From NCBI GenBank assembly GCA_040510575.1, contig JBEVIU010000158.1, positions 1-5,452 on the forward strand: a stretch of DNA of 5,452 nucleotides. The letters run 5' to 3'. A program made the translations under genes and the position numbers. Source of the stretch: DASUMF01 sp040510575 (GTDB lineage Bacteria; Actinomycetota; Acidimicrobiia; IMCC26256; DASPTH01). The notes below the pieces were generated by a model. That model searched no databases, had not been told where the DNA came from, and saw only the letters and a list, made by a program, of their open reading frames with translations. Shown piece by piece: positions 1 through 4,831 of this stretch. The first letter of the stretch is position 1. The number at the start of each line of letters is the position of its first letter.

Positions 1-203
1 GCGTCGAGGACTTCGCCGAGTTCCTGATGGTGTTGGCGAGGAACGCGATCCCGTGGAGCCTCGTCGGCTTCCCGGCGATCAGCGTGCCCGCCGGCACGGT
101 CGACGGCCTCCCGGTCGGGATGCAGTTCGTCGCCCCACCCGGCGGCGAAGCCGCACTCGTGCGCATCGCCCGAGCCTTCGAAGGGGCGACGGCGAAGCTG
201 TGA
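1..203 (+). CDS. Amidase signature family enzyme, C-terminal fragment (5' end outside window)
   Basis: An open frame runs from the left edge (first full codon at base 3) to a TGA at 201-203 and encodes the last 66 residues of a protein. The stretch NAIPWSLVGFPAISVPAG, followed by DGLPVGMQFVAPPGGE, is the typical C-terminal segment of the amidase signature family (GatA-like amidases and amide hydrolases). In that family this region packs against the active site, and the protein ends soon after a final helix such as the one seen here (ALVRIARAFEGATAKL). The Ser-cisSer-Lys catalytic residues lie upstream of the window, so the substrate cannot be judged. It could be a GatA-like tRNA amidotransferase subunit or, more likely in this isolated context, a stand-alone amidase. 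It converges on the transglutaminase gene and shows no operon link to the rest of the window. Confidence 0.9.
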   Translation, partial: VEDFAEFLMVLARNAIPWSLVGFPAISVPAGTVDGLPVGMQFVAPPGGEAALVRIARAFEGATAKL

Positions 204-224
204 TCGGCGAAGGCGCGAGCACGT

Positions 225-239
225 GGCCCTGATCAGGCC
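225..239. terminator. Possible weak bidirectional terminator between convergent genes
   Basis: The 43-base gap between the two convergent stop codons holds an imperfect inverted repeat, GGC(C)CT-GATC-AGGCC, with one bulged C. It has no T-run on either side, so a classical intrinsic terminator is not shown. Its position between two converging genes is the main argument for it. Confidence 0.25.
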
Positions 240-246
240 GCGGTGA

Positions 247-1092
247 TCACGCGACGCGGGTGAGCTCCACCTTCACTTCGAGACTGCGGCTCGGACCCCC
301 GTGGTACACGCCCTTGAGTGGCGTCACGTCGGTGTAGTCGCGACCGCGTGCCACGAGCACGTGACGCTCGGCGACGGCCGAGCCGCTGGTCGGATCCACG
401 GGGTGCCAGTCGCCGACCCACGCTTCGAGCCACGCGTGGCCCTCCCCCACGTGGGGCTCCCCGATCGTCGCATCCTTGTGTGGGTGCAGGTACCCGGACG
501 CGTAGCGGGCGGGGATCCCCGCGGCGCGGAGGATCGCGAGGCCGAGGTGCACGTAGTCCTGGCACACGCCGCGACCCGCCTTGAGCACCTGCACCGCCGT
601 CGTGGTGACGTTCGTCCACCCGAGCTCGTACTCGACGTGCTCGCGCAGCCAGGTGCCGAGCAGCTCCAGCGCGGCGGCCGGGGTCGGCGCGGTGCGGAGC
701 TCGGCCGCCACGGTGCGGATGGTGTCGTCGGCCGTGGTGATCGGCGTGGTGTGGAGGTACTCATAGAGCCGGTCCTGCAGCCCGCGCGAGTCGAGATCCT
801 CCCAGGCGACGGTGGTGTCGATCTCCGGCGTGCGCGCGGCGGTCTCCACCAGGGACGTGCCGACCACACTGAGCTTCTTGTGCACCCCGTGCAGGTCGAA
901 CGCGTGCACACGGCTGCCCCAGTAGTCGCGGTAGCGATACAGGTTGGCGGCCGGGTCGACGACCACCCGGTGCTCGAGGGTGAACTGATGCGCGGTGTCG
1001 AGCGGCGAGATGCGCGCTTCGTTGTACGACGCGTGCACGACGTCGGCGTACTGGTAGGTGGTCTCGTGCCTGATGCGCAGGCGCCACGACAT
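247..1092 (-). CDS. Transglutaminase-like (papain-fold) family protein of the ATP-grasp/alpha-E cluster
   Basis: This 281-residue cytoplasmic protein has the two-part layout of bacterial transglutaminase-like proteins of COG1305. An N-terminal beta-rich domain (about residues 1-95, opening RLRIRHETTYQYADVV) precedes a transglutaminase core (about 120-240). All three catalytic positions are visible: Cys177 in GRGVCQDYVH, His219 in GHAWLEAW and Asp233 in PVDPTSG. It should therefore be active as a thiol enzyme, either hydrolysing or transferring at an amide or isopeptide bond. There is no signal peptide or membrane segment. The ATG at 1092 is chosen because GGAG lies 8 bases upstream, the family motif starts at once, and the ATG follows the alpha-E stop by a single base (TGA-C-ATG). 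The frame stays open upstream to 1311, but that stretch overlaps alpha-E and has no family similarity. Its partners suggest it trims, releases or transfers the product of the ATP-grasp enzyme. That role is inferred, and the real substrate is unknown. Confidence 0.93.
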   Translation of the reverse strand: MSWRLRIRHETTYQYADVVHASYNEARISPLDTAHQFTLEHRVVVDPAANLYRYRDYWGSRVHAFDLHGVHKKLSVVGTSLVETAARTPEIDTTVAWEDLDSRGLQDRLYEYLHTTPITTADDTIRTVAAELRTAPTPAAALELLGTWLREHVEYELGWTNVTTTAVQVLKAGRGVCQDYVHLGLAILRAAGIPARYASGYLHPHKDATIGEPHVGEGHAWLEAWVGDWHPVDPTSGSAVAERHVLVARGRDYTDVTPLKGVYHGGPSRSLEVKVELTRVA

Positions 1093-1093
1093 G

Positions 1094-2023
1094 TCACACG
1101 CTCCATTCGATGACGTGTGTCTCCCGGAAGTACCGCCGCGCGACCGCGGCATGGACCTCGCCACACTGCTGCTGAAGGCGTTCGAGGAAGCGCGGCAGAT
1201 CGTGCATCGCGTCGTCGATGTCGAGGAACTCCAGCTCGGCGCGGATCGGCCCCAAGCGGCGGCGCGCCTCGTCGTCGACGCCGGCGCGGCCTGCACTCGG
1301 GTCGAGATCACCGAGGCGCTGCTCGGCCGTGGTCAGCGCGTGGTGGACCGAACGCGGGAACAGGCGGTCGAGCAGGAGGAACTCCACCACGGTCGACGCC
1401 TCGACCGCGTGGCGGTACGTACGCAGATACGCCTCGTACGCGGAACAGCTGCGCAACGTGGTGGTCCAACCGGTGCGACCGAACGCGTCGCCGTAGCGCG
1501 CCGAGAGAAGTCGCGACGTCATGTCGGCTCGCTCGAGGCTGCGACCGAGCAGCAGGAAGCGCCAGCCGTCGTCGCGGCTCATGGTCGAATCGACCAGCCC
1601 GGTGTACGCGGCCGTGCGATCGCGAATCCAACCGAAGAAGTCGTGGCGCAGCGGTCCGCGGCGGCGGACGCGAGTGCTCATCTCGCGGTACGTCGTGTTG
1701 AAGGTCTCCCAGAGCTCCGACGAGAGCACTTCCCGAGCGCCGCGCGCGTTCTCCCAGGCGGCGCCGATCGAGCACGCGATCGATCCCGAGAACGTGAGAT
1801 CCTGCGCGAGCAGCTGGGTCACGGTGGCGGCGTCGGGATCAGGACCGACCGCGTCGGGGGCCGCGCCCATCGCGTCGAGCAACGACCGACACACCGAGCC
1901 TTCGTCGGCACGTCGGTCCTCGAGGAGCAGGTGGTAGTGCACGTCGAGGAGGCGCGCGGTGTCTTCGGCGCGCTCCATGTACCGCCCGATCCAGTACAAC
2001 GACTCCGCGAGCCGGCTCAGCAC
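1094..2023 (-). CDS. Alpha-E domain protein (DUF403 family)
   Basis: This 309-residue, mostly helical protein belongs to the alpha-E family (DUF403, COG2307). It opens with the family hallmark MLSRLAESLYWIGRYMERAE. It also has the conserved blocks SIGAAWENARGAREVLSSELWE (split here around residues 85-106), LLLGRSLERADMTSRLL (157-173) and VVEFLLLDRLFPRSVHHAL (212-230). The family has no known enzymatic activity. It nearly always accompanies a circularly permuted ATP-grasp protein and a transglutaminase, and is thought to be a partner or scaffold subunit. The start is a GTG at 2021-2023, preceded by GGGGGAG five bases upstream. It overlaps the end of the ATP-grasp gene by 7 bases (GTGCTGA), which points to translational coupling and a fixed ratio between the two products. 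The motif at residues 10-26 recurs at 157-173, suggesting an internally duplicated helical bundle. Length is normal for the family. Confidence 0.93.
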   Translation of the reverse strand: MLSRLAESLYWIGRYMERAEDTARLLDVHYHLLLEDRRADEGSVCRSLLDAMGAAPDAVGPDPDAATVTQLLAQDLTFSGSIACSIGAAWENARGAREVLSSELWETFNTTYREMSTRVRRRGPLRHDFFGWIRDRTAAYTGLVDSTMSRDDGWRFLLLGRSLERADMTSRLLSARYGDAFGRTGWTTTLRSCSAYEAYLRTYRHAVEASTVVEFLLLDRLFPRSVHHALTTAEQRLGDLDPSAGRAGVDDEARRRLGPIRAELEFLDIDDAMHDLPRFLERLQQQCGEVHAAVARRYFRETHVIEWSV

Positions 2024-3642
2024 GGTCGCTCCCCCGCGCCGCTCTCGATCTCGCTCTCGTCTTCCTGCTGCTGTTGCTGTTGTTGCTGCTGCGGCGCGTC
2101 GCGATCCTGGAACGGACCGAGCGCCGGTGCCCGCGACGGGCGCGCCGCGGGTCCGGGCGTGGTCGGCGTCGGCGACGCCTCACGACCGTCGCCGCTCGAC
2201 GCGAGGATCCACGTGTCCTTGGACCCGCCACCCTGGCTCGAGTTCACCACCAGGCTGTGCTCCGGCAGCGCGACCCGCGTGAGGCCCCCGGGCACCACCC
2301 ACACCTCACGCCCGTCTGACACGGCGAAGGGGCGGAGGTCGAGGTGGCGTGCACCCATCTTGCCGTCGACGTACGTCGGCGCGGTCGACAACGCGACCGG
2401 CTCCTGCGCGATCCACCCGCGCGGGTCCGCGCGCACCTTCACCGCCAGCTCGAGCAGCGTCTCCTCGCTGGCCGCGGGCCCGATCACGAGGCCGTACCCG
2501 CCGGAGCCGTCGACCGGCTTGAACACGAGCGAGTCGACGCGGGACAGCGCCCACTCGCACACCTCCTCGTCTTCGAGGCGGTAGGTCTCGACGTTGGCGA
2601 GAATCGGCACCTCACCCAGGTAGTACTCGATCATGGCGGGCACGAACGGGTAGATGGCCTTGTCGTCGGCGACCCCGTTGCCTGGCGCGTTGGCGATGGT
2701 CACGTGTCCGGCGCGGGCAGCGTTGACGATGCCGGCACACCCGAGCACCGATTCGGCGCGGAAGTGCAACGGGTCGAGGAATTCGTCGTCGACGCGCCGG
2801 TAGACGACATCGACGCGTTGCTCGCCGCCGGTGGTGCGCATGTAGACGTACTGGTCGCGACACACGAGGTCGCGTCCCTCAACCAGCTCGACGCCCATCT
2901 GCCGGGCGAGGAACGAGTGCTCGAAGTAGGCAGAGTTGTGCACGCCGGGTGTGAGCACGACCACACACGGGTCGTCGACACCGGTCGGCGCGGTGGCGCG
3001 CAGCGACGACACCAGCTTCTGGGGGTAGTCGGCGACGCGACGAATGCGGTGGCTCGTGAACAGCTCGGGGAACACGTGCGTCATGGCGCGTCGGTTCTCG
3101 ATCACGTACGAGATGCCCGACGGCGTACGCAGGTTGTCCTCGAGCACGCGGAAGCTGCCCGCCGCGTCGCGCACCAGGTCGATGCCCGCCACGTGCACCC
3201 GCACACCGCCGACGGGGTCGAACCCGGCGACGCAGCGGTGGTAGTGCGACGAGCTCGCAACGAGCCGGCGCGGCACCACGCCGTCGGCGAGGATCTCGCA
3301 CGGCCCGTACACGTCGGCGAGGAAGCGCTCGAGCGCCAGCACGCGCTGCTTCACGCCCGCTTCGACGACCGTCCACTCCTGCGCGTCGATGATGCGCGGG
3401 ACGAGGTCGAGCGGGAACGGACGCTCTTCGCCGGACAAGGAGAAGGTGATCCCCTGGTCGTGGAACGCACGGTCCCGGGCCGCGCAGCGGGCCTCGAAGT
3501 CGACCTTCGAGAGCCCGGCCAACGCACGCCGCAGCGCGGTGTAGTGCGATCGCGGCTCGTCGACCGCAGCGAACATCTCGTCCCATGCGCCGTTCGGCCC
3601 GTACCCGTCGAGGAGATCGTCCACGGCAGCAGGCTCACCCAT
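2017..3642 (-). CDS. Circularly permuted ATP-grasp protein (DUF404/DUF407 type) with a poly-glutamine tail
   Basis: This 541-residue protein matches the circularly permuted ATP-grasp family (COG2308). Its members are predicted amide ligases that activate a carboxylate with ATP. Family blocks in order are AWDEMF (19-24), QGITFSL (63-69), RPFPLDLVPRII (74-85), VHVAGIDLVRD (149-159), LEDNLRTPSGISYVIENR (167-184), TPGVHNSAYFEHSFLARQMG (231-250), GNGVADDKAIYPFVPAMI (321-338), LVFKPVDGSGGYGLVIGP (372-389, with the nucleotide-binding lysine and glycine loop), ARHLDLRPF (431-439) and VVNSSQGGGSKDTWIL (465-480). The family core ends there. The last 61 residues are an extra Pro/Ala/Ser-rich segment, nine glutamines (518-526) and an acidic end. 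The ATG at 3642 lacks a good ribosome site. A start at Met23 has GGGACGAG upstream but would remove the conserved AWDEM, so 3642 is kept. It is the first gene of the coupled triad, and its stop lies inside the alpha-E start region. Confidence 0.94.
   Translation of the reverse strand: MGEPAAVDDLLDGYGPNGAWDEMFAAVDEPRSHYTALRRALAGLSKVDFEARCAARDRAFHDQGITFSLSGEERPFPLDLVPRIIDAQEWTVVEAGVKQRVLALERFLADVYGPCEILADGVVPRRLVASSSHYHRCVAGFDPVGGVRVHVAGIDLVRDAAGSFRVLEDNLRTPSGISYVIENRRAMTHVFPELFTSHRIRRVADYPQKLVSSLRATAPTGVDDPCVVVLTPGVHNSAYFEHSFLARQMGVELVEGRDLVCRDQYVYMRTTGGEQRVDVVYRRVDDEFLDPLHFRAESVLGCAGIVNAARAGHVTIANAPGNGVADDKAIYPFVPAMIEYYLGEVPILANVETYRLEDEEVCEWALSRVDSLVFKPVDGSGGYGLVIGPAASEETLLELAVKVRADPRGWIAQEPVALSTAPTYVDGKMGARHLDLRPFAVSDGREVWVVPGGLTRVALPEHSLVVNSSQGGGSKDTWILASSGDGREASPTPTTPGPAARPSRAPALGPFQDRDAPQQQQQQQQQEDESEIESGAGERPC
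2065..2091 (-). repeat. CAG/CAA tract encoding nine consecutive glutamines
   Basis: Nine in-frame glutamine codons lie near the 3' end of the ATP-grasp gene. Read on the minus strand they are CAG CAG CAA CAA CAG CAA CAG CAG CAG: six CAG and three CAA. The mixture means it is not a pure triplet microsatellite, although the runs of three CAG at one end and two at the other could still slip. A proline codon precedes the tract, and it is followed by the acidic segment EDESEIESG. Confidence 0.9.
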
Positions 3643-3725
3643 GGCTGTTACGGAGACGTTTCGGGCGCTTGAACAACGACCGACAGGCTACGCGCTGCCC
3701 CGAGCGTCGCGTCCTGGACCCGAGG
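3643..3725 (-). promoter_or_regulatory. Leader of the ATP-grasp/alpha-E/transglutaminase operon; likely promoter region
   Basis: These 83 bases separate the PspA-like gene from the ATP-grasp gene and form the largest non-coding gap in the minus-strand series. They are the natural place for a separate promoter for the triad. A TAGCCT hexamer (3690-3685 on the minus strand) fits the TAnnnT form of an actinobacterial -10 element and would give a leader of roughly 35 bases. I find no convincing -35 element at the right distance. No strong purine-rich ribosome site precedes the ATG at 3642. Read-through from the PspA-like gene is the alternative. Confidence 0.35.
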
Positions 3726-3738
3726 TCAGTTGACCTCG
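3721..3738 (-). terminator. 8-bp perfect inverted repeat at the pspA-like stop codon; possible T-less terminator or operator
   Basis: The bases CGAGGTCA-GT-TGACCTCG form two perfect 8-base arms around two central bases. A folded RNA would open the inner pairs, leaving about six stem pairs and a small loop. The repeat includes the last codons and the TGA of the PspA-like gene. No T-run follows on the minus strand, so it would be a T-less hairpin of the kind often found after actinobacterial genes. A DNA-binding-protein operator is equally compatible, because the repeat is near-symmetric duplex DNA upstream of the next operon. Confidence 0.4.
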
Positions 3739-4553
3739 CGGGTCTGAGGCTCGTCCGCCAGCTCGTCGGCCGCGGCCAGCTCTGCAGGGCGGAGCAGGAA
3801 CGGGCGATCGGGAGTCGCGGGCGGGAGCCCGAGCCGCGAACGCAGATCCGCGAGTTGGGCCTGGGCCTCGACGTGGCGCTGTGCCTTCTCGATCTCGAGC
3901 ATCTGCGTGTCGAGTGACGATTCGGCGAGCATCGCGAGCAGCTCGCCCTGACTCTCGGCGACGAACGTGCGCTGGTGGATCTTCTTGCTCACCTCGTCGT
4001 AGGTCGGCACGTCAGAACCGATGGTCGCGGACATCGCGGCCGTGGCCTGGTTCAGCGCCTCCTGCACCTTCGTGCGGTCGAGCTCGTCGAGCAGACGCTG
4101 CTTGTCGCGCATCTGACCGATCAGCCGCTCGGCGTTCTCCTGCACGTTGGCCTTGGCCTTCGCTGCCGCGCTTGTGGCGGTGAGGAGCGCTCGTTCGAGG
4201 TCGGCGATCTCGGCGTGGAGCGCGAGCATCCGTTCCGCGAACCCCTCTGCGGTAGCCGTCAGCGAGGCCGCCTTGTCGGAGTGCCCCAGGCGTGTCTCCT
4301 GGTCGGCGAGCAGCAACGCCTGTCCGGCCGAGGTCTGCGCCTTCTCGTAGTTGGCCACCGCGCGATCGAGGCGCGCCTGCGCCTGCTTCTGGTTGGCAAG
4401 CACGATCGCGGCCTGCTCCCGCAGGACGCGGTCGCGCTCGTGGGCCTCCTGCATGCTCTGCTCGAGCTGCACCTTGGGATCGGTGATCTGCTCGTGCCGC
4501 AGGTGCTCCCGCATCACCAGGTACTTCCACCAGCGCTTGATCAGCTTCCACAT
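3726..4553 (-). CDS. PspA/IM30 family membrane-associated coiled-coil protein
   Basis: This 275-residue protein resembles the actinobacterial branch of the PspA/IM30 (Vipp1) family. It opens with MWKLIKRWWKYLVMREHL, a Trp/Lys-rich amphipathic helix suited to docking on the inner membrane face. DPKVQLEQSMQEA (25-37) follows, the usual start of the long coiled-coil hairpin. Residues about 37-170 are almost continuous Ala/Glu/Gln/Lys/Leu helix. A later helix (about 185-240) includes YDEVSKKI and MLEIEKAQRHVEAQAQL. The last 35 residues are a Pro/Ala/acidic tail beyond the family core. Members assemble into membrane-bound oligomers that stabilise or repair the cytoplasmic membrane under stress. 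There is no transmembrane helix or signal peptide. The ATG at 4553 is supported by GGGGAGG ten bases upstream, inside the end of the previous gene, whose stop is two bases before it. Co-expression with that small membrane protein is likely. The exact family branch is less certain than the family itself. Confidence 0.9.
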   Translation of the reverse strand: MWKLIKRWWKYLVMREHLRHEQITDPKVQLEQSMQEAHERDRVLREQAAIVLANQKQAQARLDRAVANYEKAQTSAGQALLLADQETRLGHSDKAASLTATAEGFAERMLALHAEIADLERALLTATSAAAKAKANVQENAERLIGQMRDKQRLLDELDRTKVQEALNQATAAMSATIGSDVPTYDEVSKKIHQRTFVAESQGELLAMLAESSLDTQMLEIEKAQRHVEAQAQLADLRSRLGLPPATPDRPFLLRPAELAAADELADEPQTREVN

Positions 4554-4555
4554 GG

Positions 4556-4765
4556 CTATTCGTCCTCCCCGGGACGCCGAGCGACGCGCCCACGGCGCGG
4601 GCTGGTCAGTCGTCCGATCGCAAATGCCACCGTCGCGACGATCGCGAAGGTCAAGGAACGGCGGGCGACGTCGAGGAGCTCGGACACGATCACGACGATC
4701 GCGACCACCCCGAGCCCTGCTGCAATCACCTTTGCCGTCACCCTGCGAGCGTCGCCTGGGATCAC
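4556..4765 (-). CDS. Small two-helix membrane protein of unknown function, coupled to the PspA-like gene
   Basis: This 69-residue protein belongs to no family I recognise. It has two strongly hydrophobic segments, about 13-31 (VIAAGLGVVAIVVIVSELL) and 38-53 (LTFAIVATVAFAIGRL), joined by a short basic turn (DVARRS). It ends in an Arg-rich tail with a final acidic GEDE. Under the positive-inside rule the basic turn and basic tail cannot both be strongly cytoplasmic, so the topology is unclear, and a hairpin or a single span plus a re-entrant helix is possible. The start is a GTG at 4765; a second GTG eight codons later is possible. No ATG or GTG lies further upstream in frame for a considerable distance, and the ribosome site is weak. 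The stop is two bases before the PspA-like ATG, so the two are almost surely co-translated. A membrane anchor or sensor for the PspA-like protein is the natural guess, but it is only inference from position. Confidence 0.75.
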   Translation of the reverse strand: MIPGDARRVTAKVIAAGLGVVAIVVIVSELLDVARRSLTFAIVATVAFAIGRLTSPRRGRVARRPGEDE

Positions 4766-4785
4766 GAGCAGAGGAATGGCGGTGT

Positions 4786-4802
4786 GGCCGGAATGGCCGG
4801 CC
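4786..4802. other. GC-rich hairpin upstream of the small membrane protein gene
   Basis: GGCCGG-AATGG-CCGGCC forms a perfect 6-bp stem with a 5-base loop in the 66-base gap between the cyclase-like gene and the small membrane protein gene. It has no T-run in either direction. It could be a weak terminator for the cyclase-like gene or a leader structure for the next one. In DNA this GC-rich, a stem of this size can also arise by chance. Confidence 0.3.
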
Positions 4803-4831
4803 GATGAGGTCAGGAGAACGTGTCGTCGGCG

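Noticed and set aside
243..250. GTGATCAC palindrome at the transglutaminase stop codon
   Set aside because: An 8-base palindrome is too short to claim as a site, and nothing around it supports a regulatory role.
1093..1311. Upstream extension of the transglutaminase frame to an ATG at 1311
   Set aside because: The added 73 residues overlap the alpha-E gene, are Ser/Arg/Thr-rich and have no family similarity, whereas the ATG at 1092 has a ribosome site and starts at the family motif.
2065..2091. Reading the glutamine tract as a frameshifted or non-coding microsatellite
   Set aside because: The frame is continuous from the ATP-grasp core through the tract to a stop that overlaps the alpha-E start, and the CAG/CAA mixture argues against a recent pure-repeat expansion.
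1058..2584. Long plus-strand open frame (508 residues) opposite the alpha-E and ATP-grasp genes
   Set aside because: It is antisense to two genes with clear family motifs, its composition is Arg/Ala/Gly/Pro-rich with no recognisable domain, and long open antisense frames are expected in such GC-rich DNA.
2344..3672. Plus-strand open frame (442 residues) opposite the ATP-grasp gene
   Set aside because: It is a codon-bias shadow of the ATP-grasp gene. It is rich in His, Arg, Val and Asp without domain structure and has no supporting ribosome site or family match.
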